A stretch of 64,000 nt of DNA from JAUSIF01 sp036556265 (GCA_036556265.1 DATBJU010000091.1:6244-70243), one strand, 5' to 3'; positions 32,322 to 41,697 are shown, counted from the stretch's first letter. Numbers and translations: made by a program. The notes: generated by a model from the sequence alone, not told the origin.

Positions 32322-34892
32322 TCACAGGTTTCGCAGGATCCGCGCGGGTTTCTCCCCGAGTGCCCGCCAGGTCCCGATCAGGCCGAAGGCGACCGTCAGT
32401 GCTACCGCGACACCCGCTGCGAGCGCCGCCGCCGAAAAGGCAAAGCTGAAGCGGAATCGCATGACCTCCTCCACCACATAGGCCGCGGCAACGCCCCCGG
32501 CCGCACTCGCAACGAGCGCGGTGGCAATGCCGAGAATTACGTACTCCAGCCCGTAGGCGAGCACGAGACGGCCGCGTGTTGCGCCGAGGGTCTTCAGGAT
32601 CACGGCATCGTATACCCGGCCGTGGTGCCCGGCGGCGAGCGCGCCGGCGAGCACCAGGACGCTCGCGATTACCGTGATCATGCTCGCACCTCGTATGCCG
32701 AGCGTGAGATCGGAGACGATCGCGTTGATCGCCTCGAGCGCCTCCTTGACGCGAACCGTGGTGACCGCGGGGAACGCGGCCGCGATCTCCTTGAGAAGCA
32801 CGAGCTCGGTTTGCGCCGTCGCCGTATTCGCGAACGTGAGCGACGCGAGCAGCGAATGCGGCGCACCGCGGAACGTATTCGGCGAGAACAACATCACGAA
32901 ATTGATGCCAAGGCTCTCCCACTCGATCGCCCGGAGATTGGCGATTCTCGCCTCAAAGGTGCGGCCAAGAACGCTCACCGCGATCGTATCCCCGAGCTTG
33001 AGACCAAGCCCGTCAGCCAACCGTTTGTCGAAGGAAACGAGTGGCGGCCCATCGTAATCCGCCGACCACCACGTGCCTGCCACAACCCGCGATCCGGGTG
33101 GAAGCTGAGCCGCGAAGGTAATGCCCCGGTCAGACTGCAGTACCCACGCGGCGTCCGGATCGGGGGTCACCTTGTCGACTGGAACATCCTTCAACCTCAC
33201 GATTCGGCCGCGCAACAGCGGCACCTCATCGAGACGCGCATTCGGCGCCCGGTCGAGCACGAACTTCGAGAAGCGTTCTGCGTCCGCCGAGGGAATATCG
33301 ATGAAGAAGAAGCTCGGCGCGCGCTCGGGAAGCGTTGCCGTGAGTTGATTGCGCAGGTTGCTCTCGATGAGCGCGAGCGTGACGAGCAACGAGAGGCCGA
33401 GACCGAGCGAAAGCACCACAGTCGGAGTGAGTGCCCCGGGCCGGTGCACGTTGGCAATCGCGAGCTTCAACGGGATCGAACGCGCGCGCGGCAGCCGCCG
33501 CGCAAGCCCCATGAGACCGGACGCCAAGGCGCGCAGGACCACGAAGACCGCCGCCGCCGCAACGACGTAGATCAATGCAACGCGCTGTACCTCCGCGCTC
33601 AAAATCGTCAGTGCTACGAGGGTTGCCGCTGCGGCCGCGGCGAGCACGATATAGCGCCGTCGCGGCATGCGCCGATATGGCTCGACTTCATCGCGGAACA
33701 GTGCCGAAACGGGGACGTCGTGCGCACGACCAAGCGGCCACAGCGCAAACACGAGCACGACAAGAAATCCGTAGGTGAGCGCGAGCAGAAGCGCGCGCGG
33801 ATGAATGGCGGGCACGAGGGGAATCGGGATGATCGCCTGGAAACCCCAGGCGACGAGATAAGGGAGCGAGAGACCGATCAGCAATCCGATCGCTATGCCG
33901 ACAAGCGCAATCAGCCCGACTTCAGCGAGATAGATCGCAAATACCGTGCCGCCCGAGGCGCCAACCGCCTTCAGCGTCGCCATGGCGCCGCGCTTGCGAT
34001 CGAGATAGTGCTTGACTGCGTTCGCCACGCCGACGCCGCCGACGAGGAGCGCCGTCAGTCCCACGAGCGTCAGGAACTCTGCGAAGCGGCGCACATTGTC
34101 CTCGAGCCGGGGCGCTGCACCGGCCCGCGTGCGCATCTCCCAGCCGGCGTCCGGGAAACGCGCGCGGGCTTCGCTCGTCACATTCGCCAGCGATGCGTCG
34201 GAGCGATCAGCGAGACGAACCCGATAGGTCCAGCGCACGACGCTGCCCGGCTGCAGCAACCCGGTGGCGCGCAGTCCTTCATCCGAGAGCAGAAGCCGCG
34301 GAGCTAGTCCCATGCCAAGGGCGAGCTTGTCCGGTTCCACTGCAAGCCCACCGGCGATTCGCACCTGCGCATCGCCGATGCGGATCGTCTCGCCCTGCGC
34401 AACGCCGAGCCGTACCAGCAGCGCTTCATCAGCGAGCGCGCCGTACGTGTCGCCGCGCCGCGAAAGCGCGTCGCTGAGGCTCATGGCAGGGTTGACCGTG
34501 ACCGCCCCCGCAAGCGGGTAGAGACCGTCCACCGCCTTCAGCTCGACGAGGGCCGCGTCGCCATCCTCCGCCCGCGCCATCGCCCGCATGGTGGCGATGC
34601 GCGAGACCTGCCCGCGCCCTTCGAGGAAGGCCCGCTCATCGGCCGTCGCCTCGCGCAACGCCAGCGAGAACGCAATATCGCCGCCCAGAATGACCGCGCC
34701 CTCGCGGGCGAGGCCGTCAGATAGCGAGCGCGCGAGCGAGCCGACGCCGGCGATGGCGGCAACGCCAAGCGCGAGACATGAGAGGAAGACCCCGAAGCCG
34801 CGCACACCACCGCGCAGCTCGCGCAGGGCAAGCCGCAGCACGATGACGAGCCGCCACCAGAACGTCGAGCGCGCTGGAACGAACGCGCTCAT
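32322..34892 (-). CDS. ybbP: YbbP-like ABC transporter permease (FtsX/MacB type)
   Basis: Large inner-membrane permease (856 aa) of the type VII (mechanotransmission) class. An N-terminal helix (FGVFLSCLALGVAAIAGVGSL), a periplasmic domain, a first FtsX-like bundle around residues 270-400, further helices, a second periplasmic domain around 500-700, and a second FtsX bundle at the C-terminus (MITVIASVLVLAGALAAGHHGRVYDAVILKTLGATRGRL). Overlaps ybbA by 4 nt (ATGA). Identity as YbbP is supported by the ybbA-tesA neighbourhood also found in E. coli. Confidence 0.9.
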   Translation of the reverse strand: MSAFVPARSTFWWRLVIVLRLALRELRGGVRGFGVFLSCLALGVAAIAGVGSLARSLSDGLAREGAVILGGDIAFSLALREATADERAFLEGRGQVSRIATMRAMARAEDGDAALVELKAVDGLYPLAGAVTVNPAMSLSDALSRRGDTYGALADEALLVRLGVAQGETIRIGDAQVRIAGGLAVEPDKLALGMGLAPRLLLSDEGLRATGLLQPGSVVRWTYRVRLADRSDASLANVTSEARARFPDAGWEMRTRAGAAPRLEDNVRRFAEFLTLVGLTALLVGGVGVANAVKHYLDRKRGAMATLKAVGASGGTVFAIYLAEVGLIALVGIAIGLLIGLSLPYLVAWGFQAIIPIPLVPAIHPRALLLALTYGFLVVLVFALWPLGRAHDVPVSALFRDEVEPYRRMPRRRYIVLAAAAAATLVALTILSAEVQRVALIYVVAAAAVFVVLRALASGLMGLARRLPRARSIPLKLAIANVHRPGALTPTVVLSLGLGLSLLVTLALIESNLRNQLTATLPERAPSFFFIDIPSADAERFSKFVLDRAPNARLDEVPLLRGRIVRLKDVPVDKVTPDPDAAWVLQSDRGITFAAQLPPGSRVVAGTWWSADYDGPPLVSFDKRLADGLGLKLGDTIAVSVLGRTFEARIANLRAIEWESLGINFVMLFSPNTFRGAPHSLLASLTFANTATAQTELVLLKEIAAAFPAVTTVRVKEALEAINAIVSDLTLGIRGASMITVIASVLVLAGALAAGHHGRVYDAVILKTLGATRGRLVLAYGLEYVILGIATALVASAAGGVAAAYVVEEVMRFRFSFAFSAAALAAGVAVALTVAFGLIGTWRALGEKPARILRNL

Positions 34893-35623
34893 GCGCGGCT
34901 GGCCTTTGCGTCGGCGCGCGCGGATGCTGCCTCGACGATGCCAGAATGCATGCGAATGACCCGGTCGCAGCGCCGGGTGAGCGCCGGATCGTGGGTGACG
35001 ATGACCAGCGTCGAGCCGCGCTGGGCACGGATCGTGAACAGGAGATCCATAATCTCCTTGCCTGTCGCCTCGTCCAGGTTGCCGGTCGGCTCGTCGGCGA
35101 GCACGAGCGCCGGATCCGGCGCGAGCGCGCGGGCGAGCGCAACGCGCTGCTGCTCGCCCCCCGAGAGCTGCGCGGGATAGTGCTCGAGCCGTTCACCAAG
35201 CCCGACGCTCGCGAGTTCTTCGCGCGCGCGAACGATCGCGTCCTCCCGTCCAGCGAGCTCGAGCGGCACGGCCACGTTTTCCAGCGCCGTCATTGTGGGA
35301 ATGAGATGGAACGACTGGAACACGATGCCGACAGCGCGGCCGCGAAAGCGCGCAAGCGCATCCTCGTCGAGCCGCACGAGGTCCTCGCCTGCGACGACGA
35401 CGCGGCCCTCGTTCGGCCGCTCCAGTCCAGCCATCACCATGAGGAGCGTCGATTTGCCCGAGCCGGAGGGCCCCACCAGTCCGACCGCCTCACCGCGCGC
35501 AATTTGAAGCGACACGTGCTTGAGGATATGTACCCGAGCGGCGCCGGAGCCCAGTGAAAGATCCACGCCCTCAATGCGCACGGCGGGTTGATCGAGGCGG
35601 CGCTTCGTCGAGGATTGGTCCAT
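34889..35623 (-). CDS. ybbA: YbbA-like ABC transporter ATP-binding protein
   Basis: 244-aa ATPase of the LolD/MacB/YbbA group: Walker A GPSGSGKST, Q-loop VFQSFHLIPTMTALENVAVPLEL, signature LSGGEQQRVALARAL, Walker B LADEPTGNLDE, H-loop THD. The ATG at 35621-35623 faces the ATG of tesA on the other strand: the two start codons share CATG, so no promoter can lie between them. Pairs with the downstream permease. Confidence 0.93.
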   Translation of the reverse strand: MDQSSTKRRLDQPAVRIEGVDLSLGSGAARVHILKHVSLQIARGEAVGLVGPSGSGKSTLLMVMAGLERPNEGRVVVAGEDLVRLDEDALARFRGRAVGIVFQSFHLIPTMTALENVAVPLELAGREDAIVRAREELASVGLGERLEHYPAQLSGGEQQRVALARALAPDPALVLADEPTGNLDEATGKEIMDLLFTIRAQRGSTLVIVTHDPALTRRCDRVIRMHSGIVEAASARADAKASRA

Positions 35624-36329
35624 GCGTTCGGTCCGTAGCACACGTCACGGCGGCCTGCCGGGCTCCGTCAGAATTGCGGCGCCGTCGCGACGCGCCACAC
35701 TCCTAGCATTGCTGACCGCCCTGTGCGCTCACTTTGGCTCGATCCCGCTCGCGGCGGAGCCGCTCCATATCGTTGCGTTCGGCGATAGCCTGATGGCCGG
35801 GCACGGTCTCGCCGAAACCGACGCCTTCCCCGCGAAGCTTGAGGCGGCGCTCAAGACCAAGGGACACGACGTGCGTATTTCCAATGCCGGTGTGTCCGGC
35901 GACACGGCGAGCGGGGGTCTTGCGCGACTTGATTGGTCGGTGCCCGACCGTGTCGATGCGGTGATTCTCGAGCTCGGCGCGAACGACGCGTTGCGCGCCC
36001 TCGACCCCGCGATCACACGCAAGTCGCTCGACGCGATCATCCGCCGCCTCAAGGAGCGGCGCATCGAAGTGCTGCTAGCGGGCATGCAGGCGCCGCGCAA
36101 CCTAGGCGCGGAATACGTCGCAGCCTTCGACCGCATCTATCCCGACCTCGCAAAGGCGCACGACATTCTCCTTTACCCGTTCTTCCTCGATGGCGTCGCA
36201 ACAGATACCGGGCTCAACCAGCGCGACGGCCTTCATCCCACCGTCGCCGGCATCGATGTAATCGTGGCGCGCATTTTGCCTGCGGTAGAGCAATTGATCG
36301 CGCGCGTGCGCGCGAACCGAAAGGGCTGA
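35622..36329 (+). CDS. tesA: Exported GDSL esterase/lysophospholipase
   Basis: 235 aa. N-terminal signal region (RRATLLALLTALCAHFGSIPLAA), then SGNH blocks: FGDSLMAG with nucleophile Ser (about residue 56), block II around SNAGVSGDTASGG, block III GAND, and catalytic Asp-His in RDGLHPT. Periplasmic esterase/thioesterase I homologue. Start codon overlaps that of ybbA; the 20 residues before the hydrophobic core make an unusually long n-region, so a downstream non-ATG start cannot be excluded. Confidence 0.92.
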   Translation: MRSVRSTRHGGLPGSVRIAAPSRRATLLALLTALCAHFGSIPLAAEPLHIVAFGDSLMAGHGLAETDAFPAKLEAALKTKGHDVRISNAGVSGDTASGGLARLDWSVPDRVDAVILELGANDALRALDPAITRKSLDAIIRRLKERRIEVLLAGMQAPRNLGAEYVAAFDRIYPDLAKAHDILLYPFFLDGVATDTGLNQRDGLHPTVAGIDVIVARILPAVEQLIARVRANRKG

Positions 36330-36332
36330 GCC

Positions 36333-36869
36333 TTGCCGCGCCTTTTCACCGGCATCGAGATTCCGGCGCAGATTGCGCAAGGCCTGTCCATGCTGCGCGG
36401 CGGGCTTCCGGGTGCGCGATGGATCGATCCCGAGAACTATCATCTGACCCTTCGCTTCATCGGCGACGTGGACGGCCACGTCGGCCGCGACGTAATGCAG
36501 ATTCTGGGCGGCGTTCGGCGCTCGGCATTCGAGCTTGTGCTGGACCGGCTCGACCAGTTCGGAGGGAAGAAGCCACGCGCGGTGTTCGCCGGTGCAACCC
36601 CGAGCGCCGCGCTTCTGGAATTGCGGGCGGAGCACGAACGTCTGCTGCGACGGATCGGCCTGCCGCCCGAGCAGCGCAAGTATGCGCCGCATGTTACACT
36701 GGCTCGGCTGCGGGATTCCTCAGCGCACCAGGTGGCGGACTATCTTTCCAGCCGCGCGCCGTTCCGCAGCCCGCCGTTCCCGGTGAGCCGCTTCGTTTTG
36801 TTCTCGTCGCGCGCATCTACCGGCGGCGGTCCCTATGTCGTGGAAGCCGCCTATCCGCTCGATGGATGA
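36333..36869 (+). CDS. thpR: RNA 2',3'-cyclic phosphodiesterase (2'-5' RNA ligase family)
   Basis: 178 aa of the 2H phosphoesterase superfamily; both catalytic HxTx motifs are present, HLTL (37-40) and HVTL (120-123). N-terminus MPRLFTGIEIP is typical. Start is a TTG 3 nt after tesA. The stop overlaps a potential phhB ATG (ATGA). Likely cotranscribed tesA-thpR-phhB. Confidence 0.93.
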   Translation: MPRLFTGIEIPAQIAQGLSMLRGGLPGARWIDPENYHLTLRFIGDVDGHVGRDVMQILGGVRRSAFELVLDRLDQFGGKKPRAVFAGATPSAALLELRAEHERLLRRIGLPPEQRKYAPHVTLARLRDSSAHQVADYLSSRAPFRSPPFPVSRFVLFSSRASTGGGPYVVEAAYPLDG

Positions 36870-36883
36870 ACCGGAGAATCACC

Positions 36884-37177
36884 ATGCGAGAGAAGCTCGC
36901 CGGCAACGCACGGAAACAGGCGCTGAGCAAACTTGCCGGCTGGAGCGAGGTCCAGGGCCGCGACGCCATCGCCAGGAAATTCGTATTCAAGAATTTCAGC
37001 GAGGCCTTCGGTTTCATGACGCGGGCCGCGCTTGTGGCAGAGAAGCTCGACCATCACCCCGAGTGGATCAACGTATACAAGACGGTAGAGGTCACCCTCT
37101 CCACCCACGACGCGGGGGGCGTGACCGAACTCGACGTGAAGCTCGCCGAGGCAATGAACCGCCTCGCCGGCATCTGA
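36884..37177 (+). CDS. phhB: 4a-hydroxytetrahydrobiopterin dehydratase
   Basis: Pterin-4a-carbinolamine dehydratase, recycles the pterin cofactor of phenylalanine hydroxylase. 97 aa from ATG 36884 (GGAGA 8 nt upstream). Core FKNFSEAFGFMTRAALVAEKLDHHPEWINVYKTVEVTLSTHDAGGVTELD has the paired histidines 57-58 and the PEW motif. An ATG at 36866 overlapping thpR is in frame. No phenylalanine hydroxylase gene is seen nearby. Confidence 0.94.
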   Translation: MREKLAGNARKQALSKLAGWSEVQGRDAIARKFVFKNFSEAFGFMTRAALVAEKLDHHPEWINVYKTVEVTLSTHDAGGVTELDVKLAEAMNRLAGI

Positions 37178-37242
37178 GGCCTTGCGGCGGCGCCATCAAA
37201 CGGCCATTTGACCTCGGCTAGATCGGGGAACGCGAGGAGACA

Positions 37243-37602
37243 ATGACCGCAGCAACGCAAGACTACTTTTCCGGCCCGGCACAGGATGCCCGCCGCATTG
37301 GGCGGGACCTGTGGCGCAAGTTGCGCCGCGTCGCCTCGCGCGTACCGTTCGCGGAGGATGCACTCGCCGCCTACTACTGCTCGCTCGACCGCGCGACACC
37401 ACTGCGTGTACGCGCGTCGATTGTCGCCGCCCTCGTCTATTTCGTGACTCCGGCGGACGCGATGCCCGACCTTCTGCCCGCGCTCGGCTTTACCGACGAT
37501 GCGGCGGTTCTGGCCGCGACCCTTCAGCTGATTGCCGCCTACGTGCTACCCGAGCACCGAGAAGCCGCGCGCCGCTCGCTCGAACGTCTCGGCGATGTCT
37601 AA
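37243..37602 (+). CDS. YkvA/DUF1232 family protein
   Basis: 119 aa. The DUF1232 core is AAYYCSLDRATPLRVRASIVAALVYFVTPADAMPDLLPALGFTDDAAVLAATL, a short hydrophobic hairpin with the P.D..PD pattern. Probably a small membrane-associated protein, unknown role. GAGGAG site before the ATG. Its stop interlocks with that of the convergent oxidoreductase gene (CTAA, 37599-37602). Confidence 0.9.
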   Translation: MTAATQDYFSGPAQDARRIGRDLWRKLRRVASRVPFAEDALAAYYCSLDRATPLRVRASIVAALVYFVTPADAMPDLLPALGFTDDAAVLAATLQLIAAYVLPEHREAARRSLERLGDV

Positions 37603-38573
37603 GGCCTTAACACGATCTTGCCTTTGACCTCACGGCGCGCGATCGCGCCGAGGGCTTCGGCCGCTTTTGCGAGCGGATAGACCTTGTCCACGTAGACCGA
37701 GATCTTTTTCTCCGCCGCCCATTTCACGGCCTGCTCGGCAATCTCTCGCATGCGTGCCGGGTCGTGCCGCGCGAGCATGCCCCAGACGACGCCGACGACC
37801 GAGCAGCCGCGCAGCAGTACGTGGTTGAGCGCGATCTTCGGAATCTCGCCGGCGGCGAATCCGATCACGAGGTAACGCCCCTCCCAGGCGGTGCTGCGCA
37901 CCGCGGGATCGGCAAGCGCGCCGCCGACCGGATCGAACACGACGTCCGCTCCCCGCCCGCCCGTGAGCTCGCGTAGCCGTTCCTTCAAATCCTCCCTGGA
38001 ATAGTCGATCACGTCGTCCGCGCCGTGCGCCCGCGCGAACGCGAGCTTGTCCGCAGACGACGCGCACGCGATTACACGCGCGCCCAGGGCTTTGCCGAGC
38101 TCGACTGCGGCAAGTCCCACTCCGCCTGCCGCGCCGAGCACGGCGAGCGTCTCGCCTGCCCGCAATTTTGCTCGATCTTCCAGCGCGTGGATGCCAGTGC
38201 TGTAGGTAATGATCAGGCCCGCGGCCGTCTCGAAGCTCAGGCTATCGGGGAGCCGCACCAGGGAACGAACCGGCGCGACCACCTGCTCGCGCGCGGCGCC
38301 ATAGCCGATGAAGCCGCACACCCGATCGCCCGGGGTCAGCTCACGCACGCCCTCCCCCACCGCCTTTACGACGCCGGCGAACTCCGCTGCCGGCGAGAAC
38401 GGCAGGTCCGGCTTCACCTGGTAGCGGTTGGATATGATCAGGAGGTCGAAGAAGTTGAGCCCCGCGGCCTTCACTTCGACAAGGGCTTCGCCTTTTCCGG
38501 GCTTTGGCTCGGGGATATCGGTAAATTCAAGTGCTTCCGGAGGTCCATGGCGTACGCATAGCACCGCTTTCAC
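37599..38573 (-). CDS. Zeta-crystallin-type NADPH:quinone oxidoreductase
   Basis: 324-aa zinc-free medium-chain dehydrogenase. N-terminal GroES-like fold (MKAVLCVRHGPPEALEFTDIPEPKPGKGEALVEVKAAGLNFFD), ITYSTGIHAL, and nucleotide-binding VLGAAGGVGLAAVELGKALGARVIACA. Start is GTG at 38571-38573 with GGGAGAA upstream. It could also act as an enoyl reductase; quinone reduction is the family default. Confidence 0.9.
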   Translation of the reverse strand: MKAVLCVRHGPPEALEFTDIPEPKPGKGEALVEVKAAGLNFFDLLIISNRYQVKPDLPFSPAAEFAGVVKAVGEGVRELTPGDRVCGFIGYGAAREQVVAPVRSLVRLPDSLSFETAAGLIITYSTGIHALEDRAKLRAGETLAVLGAAGGVGLAAVELGKALGARVIACASSADKLAFARAHGADDVIDYSREDLKERLRELTGGRGADVVFDPVGGALADPAVRSTAWEGRYLVIGFAAGEIPKIALNHVLLRGCSVVGVVWGMLARHDPARMREIAEQAVKWAAEKKISVYVDKVYPLAKAAEALGAIARREVKGKIVLRP

Positions 38574-38718
38574 ACACACTTCTCCCTTCGTCGGCAATTG
38601 CAGTCCGGACGTCTTTGCGCCATTTTTTCGTTTGCGTCCACGATTTGCAGACTCTGCCGGCGGGACGTGAGATGGAAGGGTTGGCGGACATGCCTCGATT
38701 GATGCGGGAGGCACCGAA

Positions 38719-39246
38719 ATGACCGAACGCTCAAACTACGCCGCGCTTGCCGGGGCGGCTCTTCTCGCGACCTGCCTTGCCACTGGCGATACGTTCGCGC
38801 AGGGCGCGAACCCGTCGCTGGTCGGCCAATATGGCGATTGGGGCGTCTACGTAAGCCAGGGTCAGAAGGCCAAGGTTTGCTTCGCCCTGACCCAGCCCAA
38901 GGAGCGCCTCCCCGCAAATCTCAATCGCGACCCCGGCTATCTTTTCGTCAGCACGCGGCCGGCCGACAACGTGCGCAATGAGTTCAGCGTGCTTATCGGC
39001 TTTCCGCTCAAGGAGGACGCCGATCCCTCGCTCACGGTCGGTAACGATACGTTCGCGCTCTACGCGCGCCAGACCGGCGCATGGATCCGCAACGTCGCCG
39101 AGGAGGCGCGACTGATCGAGGCCCTGCGCAAGGGCAAGGATCTCACGATGAAGAGTACGTCCGTTCGCGGCAACGTGACGACGGACCGCTATTCGCTCTC
39201 CGGCATTGCCCAGGCGCTCGACCGCGTCGCTCAGGAGTGCCGTTGA
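38719..39246 (+). CDS. ialB: Invasion-associated locus B family protein
   Basis: 175 aa with signal peptide (ALAGAALLATCLATGDTFA). Contains the IalB pattern: QYGDWGVYVSQGQKAKVCFALTQP, DPGYLFVSTRPADNVRNEFSVLIGFPL, and SLSGIAQALDRVAQECR with paired cysteines. First described as a Bartonella erythrocyte-invasion protein, but common in free-living alphaproteobacteria with unknown envelope function. Strong GGGAGG site before the ATG. Confidence 0.9.
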   Translation: MTERSNYAALAGAALLATCLATGDTFAQGANPSLVGQYGDWGVYVSQGQKAKVCFALTQPKERLPANLNRDPGYLFVSTRPADNVRNEFSVLIGFPLKEDADPSLTVGNDTFALYARQTGAWIRNVAEEARLIEALRKGKDLTMKSTSVRGNVTTDRYSLSGIAQALDRVAQECR

Positions 39247-39358
39247 AAGAATTTCACCCGCTCGTCCCCGGCGTGGACGGACCCTGAAACAATACAATCT
39301 GGCCGCATCGCCGCTGTTGACCGCCGCGCCTCCCGGCACAATCTATAAGCTGGACCGG

Positions 39359-40576
39359 ATGCCGAAAATGAACGCGCTCCTCGATCTCGCGATGGAAGGC
39401 GGTGCGCCCACACGCGCGGCGGTGAAGCTGTCGCTCGTCGGGCGAAGCCGCGCCGATATTGCCCGCGCGCTCGCCGAAGTGGGCGTACCCGAGCGGGAGC
39501 GCCGCATGCGTGTGTCCCAGCTATGGCACTGGATCTACTTCCGCGGCGCGACCGGGTTCGAGCAGATGTCGAACGTCTCCAAGCATCTCCGGGCAAGGCT
39601 CGGCGAGAATTTCTCGCTCGCTCGGCCCGAGGTCGTGGTCGAGCAGGCTTCGACCGACGGCACGCGCAAATGGCTGATCCGCCTGCCGGCAGAAGCCCCC
39701 GGCGAGAAACCGCACGAGATCGAAACCGTCTACATTCCCGAAACCGACCGCGGCACGCTTTGCGTCTCCTCGCAGGTCGGCTGCACCCTTTCCTGCACGT
39801 TCTGCCACACCGGCACCCAGCGTCTCGTGCGTAATCTCACGGCCGCTGAGATCGTCGCGCAAGTGATGATTGCGCGCGACCGGCTCGGGGAATGGCCGGA
39901 TGCAACGCCGCCAGAGGGCACGATCGTGCCGAGCGGCGAGCGCTACATCACCAACATCGTGTTCATGGGCATGGGCGAGCCGCTCTACAACTTCGACGGC
40001 GTGAAGCAGGCGATCGAAATCATCGCCGACCCCGAAGGGATTTCGATCGGCAAGCGCCGAATAACGGTCTCCACGTCAGGCGTTGTGCCGGAGATCGAAC
40101 GCCTCGGCGCCGAGGTCGGCACGATGCTGGCCGTATCGCTGCACGCGACGCGCGACGAATTGCGCAACGAGCTCGTGCCGCTCAACAAGAAGTATCCGAT
40201 CAAGAAACTGGTTGCGGCCTGCCGCGCCTACCCCGGCGCATCCAACGCGCGGCGCATCACTTTCGAATACGTGATGCTGAAGGGTGTTAACGATACGCGC
40301 GACGATGCCAGGGCGCTGGTGAAGCTGCTCAAAGGCTTGCCCGCAAAGATCAACCTGATCCCGTTCAACCCCTGGCCCGGCACCAGATACGAGTGCTCGG
40401 ACTGGGAGACGATCGAGCAGTTTTCCGAGATTGTGTTCAACGCAGGCTACGCAAGCCCGGTGCGCAAGCCGCGCGGGCGCGACATCCTCGCGGCTTGCGG
40501 GCAGCTGAAGTCGGAGACGCAGAAGCTGTCCGCCCGCGAGCGCCTCGCATTGCGCGCCATGGCCGTCACGGACTGA
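39359..40576 (+). CDS. rlmN: 23S rRNA/tRNA adenine-C2 methyltransferase
   Basis: Radical-SAM enzyme methylating A2503 of 23S rRNA and A37 of some tRNAs. 405 aa; the cluster motif CTLSCTFC has Cys142, 146 and 149, with ITNIVFMGMGEPLYNFDGV, VSTSGVVPEIERLG and the resolving-cysteine region near the C-terminus (GRDILAACGQL). ATG 39359 (or 39368). It lies 112 nt after ialB. Confidence 0.96.
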   Translation: MPKMNALLDLAMEGGAPTRAAVKLSLVGRSRADIARALAEVGVPERERRMRVSQLWHWIYFRGATGFEQMSNVSKHLRARLGENFSLARPEVVVEQASTDGTRKWLIRLPAEAPGEKPHEIETVYIPETDRGTLCVSSQVGCTLSCTFCHTGTQRLVRNLTAAEIVAQVMIARDRLGEWPDATPPEGTIVPSGERYITNIVFMGMGEPLYNFDGVKQAIEIIADPEGISIGKRRITVSTSGVVPEIERLGAEVGTMLAVSLHATRDELRNELVPLNKKYPIKKLVAACRAYPGASNARRITFEYVMLKGVNDTRDDARALVKLLKGLPAKINLIPFNPWPGTRYECSDWETIEQFSEIVFNAGYASPVRKPRGRDILAACGQLKSETQKLSARERLALRAMAVTD

Positions 40577-40581
40577 CTACC

Positions 40582-41034
40582 TTGGCGATCTTCTTCCGCT
40601 TCTTCGTCGTGCTGTTCGCGTTCTGGATCGCGTCAATCGCCGCTGCAGTGGTACTCGTGCTCGGCGCGAGCGCGCCAGAATTGCCAGAACCTGACGCGTG
40701 GCCGGCCGCCTGGTTGCTGATCGTTTGGACGAGCGCGTTCGTCGCCGTGTTCTCCTTCGCGCCGGCCGCAATGGTAATCCTGCTCACGGAGAGCTTCAAT
40801 TCCCGCTCCGTGCTCGTCTACGCCGTCGCGGGCGGGTTGATTGGTATATTTTGCGGCTACACGCTTGGCTTCGTCGAATACGCGCCGCGCTTTCGCATCG
40901 ACGCGCCGTTTGGCACCAATTTCGAGCTGATGGCAGCCGCCGGTATCGCCGGCGGACTGGTCTATTGGCTCGTTGCCGGGCGCACTGCCGGCGGCTGGCG
41001 CGGCGAAGCCACGACGGACGTCGCGCGGCGCTAG
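40582..41034 (+). CDS. Unknown four-helix membrane protein
   Basis: 150 aa, not recognised. Four hydrophobic segments (about residues 3-28, 43-68, 78-95, 113-130) and a short basic cytoplasmic tail. Start must be a non-ATG; TTG at 40582, 6 nt after the rlmN stop, begins directly at the first helix. Tight spacing and same strand suggest cotranscription with rlmN. Codon use fits a real gene. Confidence 0.62.
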   Translation: MAIFFRFFVVLFAFWIASIAAAVVLVLGASAPELPEPDAWPAAWLLIVWTSAFVAVFSFAPAAMVILLTESFNSRSVLVYAVAGGLIGIFCGYTLGFVEYAPRFRIDAPFGTNFELMAAAGIAGGLVYWLVAGRTAGGWRGEATTDVARR

Positions 41035-41088
41035 CAAGTCCGCCGCGCTGGTTTCTTCGACAGCGCCGCGGCGCGGCACCTGTGAAGG

Positions 41089-41697
41089 TTACGGCTTCGC
41101 CACGTGAAGTTGCGCCCACTCCAGCGCCTGCTCGAGCCGGTCGTTGCCCCAAAACCACTCGCCGTCTTCGCAGACGAAATTGGGCGCGCCGAAGATTCCG
41201 AGCTTCATCGCTTCCTCGGTTTGCGCGCGGAGCTTGTCCTTGGTCGCCTGCTCGCCGGTCGTCGCGATGACCGCCTCCGCATCGTGGCCGAGACGTTTGA
41301 GGATATCCGCGATCAACGCGCGGTCGCCGATCTCGCGTCCATCGCCGAACTCGGCGAGATACACGGCGCGCGAGAACGCCGGCCGATCCGCGTCGGAAAG
41401 TACAAGCGCAACGCGCGCGGCAAGAAGTGAATTGGTGGGGAAAGGCTCCGGCAGCTTGAACTTCGGGAGTCCGTATCGCTGCGTAAGCCGCACCATGTCG
41501 CGCCACGCATAGCGGCCCTTGATCGGATAGACCTCGGCGGGCGATGCGTTTAGCCCCTGCGCTCGAAACACCGGCCCAAGCAGGAACGGCCGCCAGCGCA
41601 ATTCCACCTCCGCCACCTTCGCGAGCGACTCGATGCGCATCACGGCGAGGTAGGAGTAGGTCGAGGAGTAGTCGTACCAGAAATCGATCTTCGGCAT
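41089..41697 (-). CDS. 2-hydroxychromene-2-carboxylate isomerase-like DsbA-fold protein
   Basis: 202 aa of the kappa-class GST/HCCA isomerase family. N-terminal IDFWYDYSSTYSYLAVMRIESLA has the active-site Ser in place of the DsbA CxxC; C-terminal LGIFGAPNFVCEDGEWFWGNDRLEQAL is diagnostic. It may serve aromatic degradation or glutathione chemistry, but no catabolic genes are nearby. Divergent from argG. Confidence 0.9.
   Translation of the reverse strand: MPKIDFWYDYSSTYSYLAVMRIESLAKVAEVELRWRPFLLGPVFRAQGLNASPAEVYPIKGRYAWRDMVRLTQRYGLPKFKLPEPFPTNSLLAARVALVLSDADRPAFSRAVYLAEFGDGREIGDRALIADILKRLGHDAEAVIATTGEQATKDKLRAQTEEAMKLGIFGAPNFVCEDGEWFWGNDRLEQALEWAQLHVAKP

Noticed and set aside
32622..34307. 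561-codon plus-strand frame opposite ybbP
   Set aside because: Arg/Glu-rich shadow of the permease gene with no domain or ribosome site.
35933..37177. Fused 414-aa reading extending phhB upstream through tesA and thpR
   Set aside because: The upstream part is out of frame with tesA and thpR, which carry intact motifs; phhB has its own start at 36884 with GGAG.
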